From positions 34,769 to 98,768 of the forward strand of contig NZ_PPDL01000012.1 of the NCBI RefSeq assembly GCF_002994655.1: a stretch of DNA of 64,000 bases, written 5' to 3'. Source of the stretch: Corynebacterium sp. 13CS0277. Its GTDB lineage: Bacteria > Actinomycetota > Actinomycetes > Mycobacteriales > Mycobacteriaceae. Below the pieces are notes generated by a model. It saw only the letters and a program-made list of their open reading frames with translations, was not told the origin of the DNA and did not search any database. The translations under genes were made by a program, and so were the position numbers. Of this stretch, positions 46,705-56,471 are shown piece by piece. Position 1 is the first letter of the stretch, and every line of letters starts with the position of its first letter.

Positions 46705-49042
46705 GGGGCGGCCCCGGTGTCGCGGGCATCGCCGCCATCGGCGGGCGTGCCGGGGTGGTGGTAGCCGCCGCCGACGAGGCGCCGCATGAGCGAGGTGTGC
46801 TGGGGGTGCGGGCCCCGAGCAGGGCGCGCACCACCCCGGAGTGTTTGGCGAGCACGTCGGCGTTGGCTTCCTCCTCCGGGGAGGTGGGTGCGCCCCCACC
46901 TGTCGGGGTGGTGGCAGCGCCCCCACCTGCCGGGGTGGTTGCAGCGCCCCCAGCGCCCGCGCCCTTCGCCGCGGCAGGCTGTGCGGTGGCCGCCGGGGTG
47001 GGGGCGGCGGGGGCTGCGCCGGTGATGTCGTCGGCGCCGCGGCCCAGGTCGGCGGTGCCTGCGGGCGTGGGCGCGCCGCCCGAGTGCTGGGTGCCGGCGC
47101 CCAAACGGCGGTAGATGGCGTCGTAGCGGCGCATCACCGTCGGCATGAGGAACGTCGACTTCAGCCGGGTCAGCGCGTTGCGGTGCCAGCGCACGTAGGT
47201 CTCCGGATCGTCCATGAGTGCCTGCAGGCCGTCCGCCAGGCCCGTGATGTCGCCCGGGGTGACGAGCACCCCGCAGCTGTCGACCGCGGTGCCGTCCTCG
47301 TCGTAGAGAGGATCGCGCACCACCTGGTCCATGCCGCCGACGTCGGTGCCGACGACCGGCAGGCCGCACGCCATCGACTCCAGCACCACCACCGGTTGCC
47401 CCTCGTTGAAGGACGCCAGCACCAGGCCGTCGTACTCGTGCAAGACTTCCCGCACTTTCACCGTGCCCCGCAGGAACACCGTGTCCTCCAGGTGGAGTTT
47501 CTTCACGTGCTCCACGCACTTCTCGTAGTAGTCGGGCACGTGATCCTTCGGCCCCAGCACATCGATGGTGAAGTTGGTGATGCCGCGGTTTTTCAGCTCC
47601 TGGGCGACGTTGATGAGCTCCAGGATGCCCTTGATGGGAACCACCCGGGCGATGCAGGCGAAACGCCAGGTCGTGTGGCGGCCGGCGGCGATCTCTTCGA
47701 CGACGGACTCCCGGCGGGTGCGGCCGAAGGCGAAGTCCTCCCACACCATGCCGTTGGGCAGCACCTCCGACTTGGAGGGGTCCCCGCCCAGGGCCTTGGC
47801 TTCCTCAATGGCGGCCGGGTACAGGTAGGTGATGTGGTCGGCCGAGGGGTACAGGAACGCCCCCATGTCGGTCCACCACTTGATCCACAGCCGCTCAATG
47901 GTGGTGCGCGCCAGCTCCTCCGGGCTGCGCAGCGTCACCGGCAGGTCCATGCGGCGATCGATGAGGGTGTTGACGGTGTCGCGGACGTAGAGGTTGTGCT
48001 CCGTGAGGAGGAAGGACCCGCGGTTCTGCTGCGCGGCCGCCGCGGAGACGAAGCTGGCGTAGCCGGTGGTGTGGGCGTGGTACACACTCGCCGTGGGGTA
48101 GGTGCGGTGGCACAGGGAGTACGCCAAGGAGAACAGGTCGCGCACCGCCCAGAACAATTCGCCCACGGTGACGTCGTCGTCGAAGCTCGTCGCGGCTTCC
48201 TCCACGCCGACGGCGTCGGCGCCGATGCGGGAGTTCGCCTGCGCGTCCGCCGCGAAACTCAGCGTGGTGTCCATGAACTCGCGGGTCGCGAGCACCGGCC
48301 ACACCGTCTTGTGGGCGCTCAAGGGGTTGGCGGCCTCGTGGTAGATCGTCCACAGGGGCTCCGGGTTGCCCTCACCGCAGGCCTTCAGCGCGGCGACGAG
48401 TTCGGCCGCGGTGACGTGCTCCACGCCGGCGGGCGGGTTGGTGACCGCCTCGATGAACTCGGCGCGGTTTTCCTCCAGGGAGAGGTACTGCACGTCCACC
48501 CAGCGCACGTTCGGCGGCATGTCGTACAAGTCCTCCGAGGGCGCGTCCGAATCCCAGGCGATGTGGATGATGCCGAAGCTCAACCCCGGGTTGTGAGTGA
48601 CGATGTCGTGCACCACGGCGCTGACCCCGCCCTTGAGGAACGGGTAGGTGGACTCCATGACGATGGCGACATCCACGCTGACCAGGGGCGTGGTGTCCCC
48701 CGGCAGGCGGATGTACGCCGCCCCACCGGCAGGCGGCTGCGCCCCCTCCTCGGCGACGCGGGCCGCAGTGGCGCGTGCCTGCTTCGCCGCGGCCGCGGCA
48801 CTGAGCTCCGCCGCCGCGACAGCAGGTGCGGGGGCGTCCGCGAGCGCCGCCTCCTGGGCGGTGTCGCCCGCGGCGACTGCGGCGGCGTCAGGTGCACCCT
48901 GCGGGGTGGTGTCGTCGGCCGCGGCGGGCGCGGTGCGGGTGGCCCCGGTGGTGAACATTCCTGTGGTCTCGCGGGTTTTCGTATCCACGGCCCGGGCGCG
49001 GCGGGCGCGCCAGGACTTCCCCATGACGGTGCGGATTACCAT
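46701..49042 (-). pseudogene. PelF-like GT4 glycosyltransferase, interrupted by an apparent frameshift
   Basis: Cytoplasmic glycosyltransferase resembling PelF of Pel polysaccharide synthesis: VDVAIVMESTYPFLKGGVSAVVHDIV (about residue 124) matches the PelF N-terminus, and SFNEGQPVVVLESMACGLPVVG is the GT4 sugar-nucleotide motif. A 110-aa Ala-rich head and a Gly/Ala/Thr/Pro tail make it longer than usual PelF. After ALLGARTP (about residue 745) the frame is lost at a run of five Gs (plus strand 46802-46806). One more base restores QHTSLMRRLVGGGYHHPG with third positions almost all G/C and a stop overlapping the next ATG. Without it the reading runs about 900 bp through the hydrolase gene. Sequencing error, phase variation or a real mutation are all possible; the enzyme domain is intact. 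AAGGAGG precedes the ATG. Confidence 0.82.
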
Positions 49043-50580
49043 GCCACCGCCTCCTTCCAGAACATGTCGAACGCGGCGGCACGCACCCGCCGACGGATGA
49101 GCGACAGCGTCCACGTCGCCAGCACCCCATCGACGACGATGAGGACCAGGTACGCCGCCGCGAACGGCAGGAACACGCACGCAACCACCGTGGCGGCCAC
49201 GTGGGCGGCGTAGATGAGGCGCGCCTGCCGGGCGCCGCCCAGCTGAGTGAGCTGGAATGCCGAGAGGCTCACCGCAAGGAACCCGACGGGGGCCAGCACC
49301 ACGAACGCCAACGCGCCCGTGAGCCCCAGTCCGAGGCTGGGCCCCAGGCCCACGATGGCGATGGCGCACACCACCGCCAGGGCCACCGGCCCCAGCACCA
49401 CGTACTCGATGCGGCGGCACATCGCCCCCAGGCGGGCGGGCAGGCCCGCGGCCGGGGTCGTGGCCACGAGGCGCTGCAGGCGCTGCTGGTAGGCGTTGAA
49501 GCTGTCGTAGAGGCGGCCGAAGTACAGCGACTGCGCCACCACCATGGGGATGAGCGCCACGTAGACGGTGTACACGTCGACGCCCACGCCGAAGATGGCG
49601 ATGAGCAGGAACTTGTCGATCCACAGCACCGAGGACGACCATGCGCCGTCCCGCATCGCGCTGAGCACCAGGGCCCGGTCGACGGGCTCCGGGCGGGAGA
49701 GGTTGGATACCTGGCCGCGCAGGCGCAGCACGCACACGACCGCGCCGGCCAGTGGGGCCAGCCACCACAGCTGCGGGGCGGCGTAGAGGGCCGCGGCGTA
49801 GCCCGCCCAGGCGGCGACCTGGGTGCCGGCGAAGCGCAGCTCCTGGATCGCCACCAGCGCCTGCGCGAGCAGCACATTCGACCCCAGGCCCAGCGCGAAG
49901 AACAGGGCCGCTTCCGCGCCCCAGCCCTGCAGGAGGGTGGCGGCGGTGGTGAACACCGCCACCGGCACCAGCGCCCACACTGCGAGCACCGGCCAGGTGC
50001 GGAAGAACGCGGCGGCGAACACCTCGGGGTTGCTGCGGGAGACCTGCGCCAACGCCGGGTAGAAGGGGGCGGCGACGATGCCGCACGCCCACGGGACGGA
50101 CACACTGACCGCCAGCACCACGAGCAGCGTCGGCGTGGCCTGCGGGCCGACCCCAATGGTGGTGACGGCGAACGTGCTGGCGATGAGCGGGAACACCGAC
50201 ATGAGCAGCACAGTCGGTGCCAGGTTCGCGGCGACCCGCGCCCAGGGGCGCGGCGAGCGCGTCGACTGCGTCTGATCGTGCTGGGGGCGCGGCGCGCGGG
50301 CCGTCACCCACAGCAGGGCGAAGACTGTGGCGGCGGCAGCCATGCCGCCGGTGGCCTGCGCCCACCCCGGGGACAGGCTTGCGGTGGTGGTCAGTCGCCA
50401 CAGCCCACAGGCGACGAGTACTCCCAGCCACACGGCAGCCCAGCCGGTGGCGGGGTGGCGGTAGGTGGCCCGCAGGGAGGACGTCGCCGCAGTCGTGGCG
50501 GCGCCGTGATCGTCACTGCCGCCAGGCGAGTGACCGGAGATGGGGTGACCAGAAGTTGGTCTGGTTCGGTGAAGAGTCAT
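49036..50580 (-). CDS. PelG-like polytopic membrane protein
   Basis: A 514-aa protein with about 12 helices, resembling PelG of the polysaccharide-transporter superfamily, which with PelF drives synthesis and export of the Pel polymer. Typical segments are MRDGAWSSSVLWIDKFLLIAIFG and YTVYVALIPMVVAQSLYFGRLY followed by a basic loop. The last four codons overlap the pelF-like start. The start MTLHRTRPTSG is uncertain: it lacks a good ribosome site, and the frame is open 125 codons further upstream, though that part does not look like protein. PelA-E outer-membrane parts are absent, as expected for a non-proteobacterium, and no PelD-like c-di-GMP receptor is seen. Confidence 0.78.
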   Translation of the reverse strand: MTLHRTRPTSGHPISGHSPGGSDDHGAATTAATSSLRATYRHPATGWAAVWLGVLVACGLWRLTTTASLSPGWAQATGGMAAAATVFALLWVTARAPRPQHDQTQSTRSPRPWARVAANLAPTVLLMSVFPLIASTFAVTTIGVGPQATPTLLVVLAVSVSVPWACGIVAAPFYPALAQVSRSNPEVFAAAFFRTWPVLAVWALVPVAVFTTAATLLQGWGAEAALFFALGLGSNVLLAQALVAIQELRFAGTQVAAWAGYAAALYAAPQLWWLAPLAGAVVCVLRLRGQVSNLSRPEPVDRALVLSAMRDGAWSSSVLWIDKFLLIAIFGVGVDVYTVYVALIPMVVAQSLYFGRLYDSFNAYQQRLQRLVATTPAAGLPARLGAMCRRIEYVVLGPVALAVVCAIAIVGLGPSLGLGLTGALAFVVLAPVGFLAVSLSAFQLTQLGGARQARLIYAAHVAATVVACVFLPFAAAYLVLIVVDGVLATWTLSLIRRRVRAAAFDMFWKEAVAW

Positions 50581-51571
50581 GATGCGTGAAACCGTCGAAG
50601 TGAAAGAAAAAAGCACGGCAGGCTGCGTGAGCCCCCACGCGTGAACAAAGAACACGGGGGACCCCAAGCCACGGGAAGTCTCCCCGCGCACCCCCGGGTC
50701 AGGCACTGCGATATGCCGCACGGAGGGGAGCGGGGAGCCGGTGTGGTGCCACGGTGTCAGCCACACGGCCAGGAGCGACATGCTCCCCGGGGAAGGGATG
50801 TCCTCGGCGGGCGGTGATGCGAACACCGCGCGGAGAACACCCTTCGGCCGCGTCGTCACACAGTCAGTCACGCACCAGGAGAGGGACCCTCGGGGCTGCG
50901 AATCCACGAGGGGGAACCACGGCTGGTGGCGCAGATGTTGACACGACGACCACACAGTGAAGTCGAAGCAGAACTGTCAGAAAAACGTCGGCACACTGAA
51001 CAATTCTCAGGCACCCACTTCTCGGGAACATTCCTGCAGGCTTCACACGTGCTGAGGCGGACCATATGGACCACACCGGCCCCCAAGAGGCTAGTACCTT
51101 AAGCAAAATTAAGCCATCCTTGTGAACAACAACACACACCATCGCTGCTGGTCAGGACGTCATAGGTCACATCATTGAGCGCGCGAAACGCCTGCATATA
51201 AGGCCAAGTTAAATATTTCCTTAAGCCTTGCTGCGTTCAGTCCATCACCCCCAAAAGGGTTCATCCACTCACCCCCACACGAGGCACCTGCGGGCGCGAA
51301 ACGTTACAGAATCGAGACCTTCCCGCAACGCTTCCGAGATGCCCTCAGCCCCAAACAACAGCCCCACTCGCACCCCGCAGACACCCCACACACAGCCGCA
51401 AGCAACCCCCTCAGATCGCACCAGGCGCATGCTTTGCGAGGCGGTCAAGACAGCCATCACGGGAAGGACTCCAGACCCCACGCACGCCCCCAGCACACGC
51501 GCCCCGCACCACGACATCCGGCCCCACGATGAGCCGGGGCGGGGCCGGGCCGCCCGCGGCCGATATCGCCC
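50581..51571. other. 991-bp non-coding region upstream of the pel-like operon
   Basis: No gene is supported. The right half is unusually A+T-rich for this genome: CTTAAGCAAAATTAAG (about 51095-51110) and TTAAATATTTCCTTAAG (about 51208-51224) both contain CTTAAG-type repeats and could be promoter or operator DNA for the minus strand. If transcription starts there, the pelG-like mRNA has a leader of 500 nt or more, room for a riboswitch or attenuator that I cannot identify. Confidence 0.45.
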
Positions 51572-52567
51572 CTACTCCGCCGCGCGGAGGAACACCGCCC
51601 GGTAGGTTGTCTGCGGCTTCGCGGCCGCACCACAGCTGGCCATCACAGGCGCAGAGGAATCCTGGGCCAGCAGCACCTCCCACACGCGGCCATCCGGGTG
51701 GATGACGGTGCGCGCGAGCAGCCGGGCCTCGTCATACCCCTCCGGGGAGGCGGCAACGAGGTCCGCCACGAGGCGGGCCTGCAGCTCCTCGTCAGCGCTG
51801 GACTCCTCCGTCACGTGCAACGCACCCATCGCCAGGTCCTCGCCCGCATCCAACAGCGCGGCCGCGACGGCCAGCTCCGCGACCTGGCCGGGCGCATCGA
51901 AACAACCGCGGCCGCGGTTGCCGTCGACCACCATCCGGCCGCGGGCCGCCTGCTGCAGCATCGCTTTCGCGGCGGCCGCATCCAGGCGGCCAAAGGAGTA
52001 GCCCCACGGCAACAGGATGACGCTCGGGGCAAAACGGTGCCCCTTGGTGTGGGAGGACTCCCACACCTCATCGCCCGGGAACGTCGCCTGCAGGCTCGCG
52101 GCCAACGGGCGGCCGCGCAGCGCACAGCACATGTCCCGCTTGCCGTGCGTACACACGAGCAACAGGGGGTGCTCCACCGGCTCCCCGCCGACGGATTCCG
52201 GGGTCGCCAAGTCAATCTCCAGCACGTCACTGGGGCCGGTGACCTCCAGGCGGCGCGCCCACGGGGCCGTCACCCCGTTGCCGGTGTGCACCACATACAG
52301 GGTGCGTTGCGGGCGATCCTGGCCGGCGCGGCCCGGCTTGCGCACGAGCTGCAGGCTCGCACCGTACTTCTTCAGGTGGCCCCGCATCGCGGCCGCGAGC
52401 TCCGGGCCGAACACGTCGTCGTCAAGCACGTCGTGGCCCCAGCCGTAGTGGTACTCGAGGACGACGTACACCGTGCCGGTTTTCGCCGTGCCGGGAAGAT
52501 CCTCCAGCAGCTGCGTCGAACAGCGCGGGGAGGTCGGGGCGGCGGAGGACAAGCTCGGAGCAGACAT
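51572..52567 (-). CDS. Sucrase/ferredoxin-like protein
   Basis: A 331-aa protein of the Suc_Fer-like family, thought to have a thioredoxin-like [2Fe-2S] ferredoxin fold. Family hallmarks are LLVCTHGKRDMCCALRGRPLA, WESSHTKGHRFAPSVILLP and WGYSFGRLD; the Cys residues in the first and in RCSTQLLEDL could bind the cluster. Its reaction is not known. TAGACT lies 6 nt before the ATG with no Shine-Dalgarno sequence, so the mRNA is probably leaderless. It is divergent from the AMIN-like lipoprotein gene. Confidence 0.88.
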   Translation of the reverse strand: MSAPSLSSAAPTSPRCSTQLLEDLPGTAKTGTVYVVLEYHYGWGHDVLDDDVFGPELAAAMRGHLKKYGASLQLVRKPGRAGQDRPQRTLYVVHTGNGVTAPWARRLEVTGPSDVLEIDLATPESVGGEPVEHPLLLVCTHGKRDMCCALRGRPLAASLQATFPGDEVWESSHTKGHRFAPSVILLPWGYSFGRLDAAAAKAMLQQAARGRMVVDGNRGRGCFDAPGQVAELAVAAALLDAGEDLAMGALHVTEESSADEELQARLVADLVAASPEGYDEARLLARTVIHPDGRVWEVLLAQDSSAPVMASCGAAAKPQTTYRAVFLRAAE

Positions 52568-52715
52568 GCGACCAGTCTAGCCAGCCCACGTGCGCGCCAC
52601 CCGATGTTTGCGATGGTGCGCACTCGTGATGGCGTGATGCTTGACGTCCAGCTCCTGCGGCATGCCATTCACACGCCGACGCGACTGACCGTTCGATTGT
52701 GCGGCCCGCTTCGAA

Positions 52716-52730
52716 CATTGCATAACAATG
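52716..52730. promoter_or_regulatory. Palindrome CATTG-cataa-CAATG
   Basis: A 5-bp perfect inverted repeat in an A+T-rich patch between the divergent sucrase/ferredoxin-like and AMIN-like genes. It lies about 60 nt before the -10-like TAGGTT of the latter. It could be an operator; no regulator is proposed. Confidence 0.35.
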
Positions 52731-52800
52731 TGACAACCAATCAGCGGATCGCGTGATCACAGTGCCCCCACCAGTCACACATGCAACTAGGTTGGTAAGC

Positions 52801-53532
52801 ATGACACGCGACGCAGACCCCACCAGCCGCAGCACCCGCACCACCTCCGCCACCACGGGGGCCACCGTCGGGGCCGCGAGCCGCGGCAGCGCCTGGAAAG
52901 CCGCCGGCACCGCCCTGGCGATCGGGGGTTTGCTCGCAGGGGTGGCGGCCTGCGCCGCAAGCAACGACACCGTCGCCACCACCTCCACCGCGCCGAAGGC
53001 CCTCGCACAGTCGGGGCCGCTGTCAGCCACCGCCTCTGAGGCCACGACACGCCCGTCGACGGACAGCGGGATTACCCCGCTGGGGGACGCCAACATCGAC
53101 ATGAAAACGCTGCGCCCCACCGCCCCCAATTATCTCGTCGTCACCGGCGTGCGGGTGGGCAGCCACCAAGGCTTCGATCGTGTCGTGTTCGACTTCTCCG
53201 GGCAGGGCACCCCCGGCTGGTTCATCGACTACACCGCCGCCCCCGCGCAGCAGGCCTCCGGGCTGCCGCTGCCGACCGAGGGCGACTCCTTCCTCGACGT
53301 CGGCATCGACGGCACCACCTACCCCTTCGAGGCCGGCATCGACGACCCCCGGCTCGACACCGTGACCGCCGACGGCCCCATCGTCCAGCAGGTCACCACC
53401 GGCGGCACCTTCGAAGGCCGCACCCAATTCATCATCGGCCTGAGCGGGCAACAGCGCCCCTACTCGGTGCAGGTGCTGAACAACCCCACCCGCCTCGTCA
53501 TCGACATCACCCAGGACGCCAGCGCCAACTAG
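52801..53532 (+). CDS. AMIN-like domain lipoprotein
   Basis: A 243-aa exported lipoprotein. A Thr/Arg-rich head leads to a helix and lipobox GVAAC (Cys near residue 51, unusually late), then a Ser/Thr/Ala linker, then a beta-rich domain starting YLVVTGVRVGSHQGFDRVVFDF and ending PTRLVIDITQD. This AMIN-like domain occurs in actinobacterial envelope proteins and may bind peptidoglycan; its role is unknown. The ATG used has TAGGTT 7 nt upstream, indicating leaderless initiation; the frame extends 16 codons further. It is convergent with imuB. Confidence 0.85.
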   Translation: MTRDADPTSRSTRTTSATTGATVGAASRGSAWKAAGTALAIGGLLAGVAACAASNDTVATTSTAPKALAQSGPLSATASEATTRPSTDSGITPLGDANIDMKTLRPTAPNYLVVTGVRVGSHQGFDRVVFDFSGQGTPGWFIDYTAAPAQQASGLPLPTEGDSFLDVGIDGTTYPFEAGIDDPRLDTVTADGPIVQQVTTGGTFEGRTQFIIGLSGQQRPYSVQVLNNPTRLVIDITQDASAN

Positions 53533-53604
53533 CCGGGCACACACCCCACCCGGGAGCGCACCCCACCCCGGCGGCACCGGCACGTGGGTCGCACGTCCTC
53601 ACAC

Positions 53605-55404
53605 TCAGTCGTACGTAGCCTCGACGTGCCAACCGCCGCGCCACCACACCAACAACCAGGCATGGCACTGACCGCGGGAGTCCTCCGCAGCCAGCTGCAT
53701 GCGCGCGCACCTCTCCCCCACCGCCTCCCCCATCGCCACACTGTGGGCCGCAGCCCCCAGAGCCCCCGGCAGGGCGGGGGTGCCGATGGACCCCGCATCG
53801 GCGGCATGCTCCACGACGTAACTGCGTGGCGCGGCAGGGGTGGATGCCGCGTCTCCTGACGCTGCTGCCTGCATGTCTGCCACCGGCTGCCGCGCAGCTA
53901 AGCGGCTCCGATCCCACCACGCGTCCGCGACTGGCCACACCGCAGACCAGCCCGTCACAGTGAAGCTTTGCTGGCCCCACACCAGCCGGGCCGGACGATG
54001 GCTCAACACCACCTCGCGGGTCACGACAATGCCCGCACCATCGGCGGCGAGTAATCGCACCGGGGCACCCGGATGGGAAGGCCCACCGCCCCGCTTCGCG
54101 GGGTGCGGCCCGGGCAGCCGGCCCGGCCACTGGCGCGTGTCCTCCTCCGGGGCACGCAGCCCGTCGCCGAAGGGCACCAGCTCCAGCCGATCGACGGGGC
54201 TGTGGCCGCCCTGCACACTGGGCTGCAGCACAGCGCCCGCACCCAGCTGGGCCTGCAAGCGGACGGCAACCTCGCGGAGGTGTTCCTCCTTCGCGCGCCC
54301 CGCATCCCACAACACCCCATCGGGGGCGACCACGCACTCGATGGGATCGACTTCCACGGCGGTCACCAGGCCCCGGCCGCCGCCAGTCAGCCAGCCGCTG
54401 AGCTGCCAGCGGACGCGCTCGGCAATCATGCGCTCATCCACCGCCATGCGGGTGTGCCAGGTGCGGCGCAGCCACTGCACCTCCCCGGAGGAAGGATCAC
54501 TGAACTCCACGGCGATGGCCAAGCGCTGGCACACCACGCCCCGCTGCGCGAGCGCGGCCGCCAACTTCCGGCCCACGCTGCGGGCGCAGAAGGCCGCCTC
54601 GTCGACACGGGAAAACGGCTCGGCGGGGATGACGCGCACCACCCGCTCCGGGACGGGCAACGCTGGGGCGACGGTGCGCTCATCGCGGGCGGTCGCGATC
54701 TCCACGAGGCGGCTGCCCGCGGCACCGAAGCGCGTCGTCACGGAGCGCGGCGGTAGATCCGCCAACTCCCCAAGCGTGGTCACCCCACTGTCGAGCAGCG
54801 TGCGCACGGTCTCCACGTCCGCGCCGAAGGACTCCTCGGCGACAAGCGCCGACAGGGGCACCGTGGCCAGGAACTCCCGGCTGCGCCCCGGGGGCACCAC
54901 CACACTGCGCCGCGCCGCCAGAATCGCCGTCGGCACCTCGTCCGCCACCCCGATGCACGTATCCACCCCGGCCATGCTGGCCGCGGTGAGCAGCTGCTCC
55001 ATGGCGGCGGTGGTGCCGCCATAGAACTTCACCACCGGATCCCACGCCATGACGACAAGCCCGGGGCGCACCACCTCCACGCCGGCTACCACCTCATCCA
55101 GGCCGGCAATGACGGGTTCGAAGATGCGGGCATCCCGGTGCTCATCGCAGGCGCACAGCACCAACTCCGGGCAGACGCTTTTCGCATGGCGTTCCCGCAT
55201 GCCGCGCCGCACCCCGGCCTGGCGGGCCGCCTGGCTGAGCACCATCACCTCATGGTTGGCGATGATGGCGACGGGCGTGAACTCGTCGATAACCTGGACG
55301 AGTCCTCGCGGCGCGCCGACGGCGGCGACTGCCTCTGCGTCATCGATGACGAGCCGGGCCGCGTGCGCCGGCCAATCAGGAAACCACAGGCACACGACCG
55401 CCAT
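53605..55404 (-). CDS. imuB: ImuB, catalytically inactive Y-family polymerase-like protein
   Basis: A 599-aa protein that links DnaE2 and ImuA' to the beta clamp in SOS translesion synthesis. It starts MAVVCLWFPDWPAHAAR, where active Y-family enzymes have a catalytic-acid motif such as DMDAFFAS, so polymerase activity is not expected. Polymerase-like palm and finger segments follow (VVMAWDPVVKFYGGT; RSVTTRFGAAGSRLVEIA), then a long C-terminal region. I cannot point to an unambiguous clamp-binding motif. GGAGGAG lies about 8 nt before the ATG. It lies 86 bp after imuA' on the same strand, behind a LexA-type box. Confidence 0.92.
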   Translation of the reverse strand: MAVVCLWFPDWPAHAARLVIDDAEAVAAVGAPRGLVQVIDEFTPVAIIANHEVMVLSQAARQAGVRRGMRERHAKSVCPELVLCACDEHRDARIFEPVIAGLDEVVAGVEVVRPGLVVMAWDPVVKFYGGTTAAMEQLLTAASMAGVDTCIGVADEVPTAILAARRSVVVPPGRSREFLATVPLSALVAEESFGADVETVRTLLDSGVTTLGELADLPPRSVTTRFGAAGSRLVEIATARDERTVAPALPVPERVVRVIPAEPFSRVDEAAFCARSVGRKLAAALAQRGVVCQRLAIAVEFSDPSSGEVQWLRRTWHTRMAVDERMIAERVRWQLSGWLTGGGRGLVTAVEVDPIECVVAPDGVLWDAGRAKEEHLREVAVRLQAQLGAGAVLQPSVQGGHSPVDRLELVPFGDGLRAPEEDTRQWPGRLPGPHPAKRGGGPSHPGAPVRLLAADGAGIVVTREVVLSHRPARLVWGQQSFTVTGWSAVWPVADAWWDRSRLAARQPVADMQAAASGDAASTPAAPRSYVVEHAADAGSIGTPALPGALGAAAHSVAMGEAVGERCARMQLAAEDSRGQCHAWLLVWWRGGWHVEATYD

Positions 55405-55490
55405 CGTCTTTTCTCCTCCTTCTCCTGTGTGTCGTGTTGTCATCTCGTTGCCCTGGGTGCGCCGCGCCCGCGCCCAGGGCCTGCTCCGGG

Positions 55491-56471
55491 CTACCCCGCC
55501 GTGGCGGCCACGGGTGCGGGCACGCTGGCCAGCCCCGTGGGCTCGCGCGACTGCGTGCGCGCTACTGCTGTGGCCGGGGTGCCCGCGCCGAGGCGAAGCA
55601 CCTCGCGGACGGCCGGCCGGTTCTTCGTCACGACCTGCACCTCCACGTCGAGGCCCCGGATACGACCGGCCCCCTGCCGCAGGCCCGCCACGCCCGCGGT
55701 GCGGGCCCGCAGTCGCAGCGCCGGGGAGGGCGCGTGCGCGCCACTCATCAGCACGGCGGCGGTACCGCCCCGCAGCCGGGCCAGCAGCGGGCGGACGCGG
55801 GTGGGGCTGATCTGCCAGTCCCGGGCACTGTGGAACACCACCAGGTCGACGCCCTCGGCGAGCACCCCAATCGCGTGGAGGGGGTCCGCCCCCGGGTCGG
55901 GGACGACCACCACCCGGGAGAGATCCCCCCGGTCGGCCACCTCGGCCAGCAGGAGATCCGGCCAGCCGACGATGGCGACGAACTGCCCCGCAGCCGTCGC
56001 GCCCGCCACAAGGTCGGCGATGATCCCGCAGCACGGATCCACCTCGCTGATCGCACGGCGCGGAAAACCGCCCCCGGGCAGCAGCTCCCCCAGGCGGCCC
56101 GCCACCGGCAGCACGGCCTCCGCGGCAGGCGGCGCGGGGAGTCGAACAGAATCCCCTCCAGGGGTGTTCGATAGGCCACTGTCCCCATTGCGGGAACCGC
56201 CGCCGTCTCGCACGATGTTCGAGCCAGCAGAAACGCCAGCTCCACCGACGGACGGGTCACTCGCAGCCCCACCATCGCCACCGGCGATGACGGTCAAGCC
56301 GCCGGGGCGAGACCCATCGCCGCCCCCACACAGCGCGTCAGCTGCAGAAACCGGAGCGTCCAGCCCGCCAGGCAGCGCGCTCGCACGCAACAGGTCGCCA
56401 CCGGCGCTGCGCACCTGGGCTTGCAGGCGAGCAAGGGCAGCTTTTTTCTCCAACGCAATCACGTTCGACAC
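55491..56471 (-). CDS. imuA': ImuA', RecA-like accessory protein of the mutasome
   Basis: A 326-aa RecA/SulA-like protein that bridges ImuB and RecA-type filaments in SOS mutagenesis. A GTG start is chosen because GGAGG lies 6 nt upstream and the product begins (M)SNVIALEKKAALARLQAQVRS. The core has a degenerate RecA fold: LLPGGGFPRRAISEVDP, FVAIVGWPDLLLAEVADRGDL and DLVVFHSARDWQISPTRVRPLLARL. A disordered Gly/Ala/Asp-rich insert of about 90 residues follows the first helix. No complete Walker A is seen. The LexA-type box is about 40 nt upstream. Confidence 0.88.
   Translation of the reverse strand: MSNVIALEKKAALARLQAQVRSAGGDLLRASALPGGLDAPVSAADALCGGGDGSRPGGLTVIAGGDGGAASDPSVGGAGVSAGSNIVRDGGGSRNGDSGLSNTPGGDSVRLPAPPAAEAVLPVAGRLGELLPGGGFPRRAISEVDPCCGIIADLVAGATAAGQFVAIVGWPDLLLAEVADRGDLSRVVVVPDPGADPLHAIGVLAEGVDLVVFHSARDWQISPTRVRPLLARLRGGTAAVLMSGAHAPSPALRLRARTAGVAGLRQGAGRIRGLDVEVQVVTKNRPAVREVLRLGAGTPATAVARTQSREPTGLASVPAPVAATAG

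Noticed and set aside
45776..50431. A single minus-strand open frame of 1,551 codons spanning three genes
   Set aside because: It is the pelF-like frame joined to out-of-frame readings of the pelG-like and hydrolase genes. Only the middle section has protein-like sequence.
50581..50955. N-terminal extension of the PelG-like protein by 125 residues
   Set aside because: The frame is open, but the residues look like non-coding translation and helices begin only after the downstream ATG.
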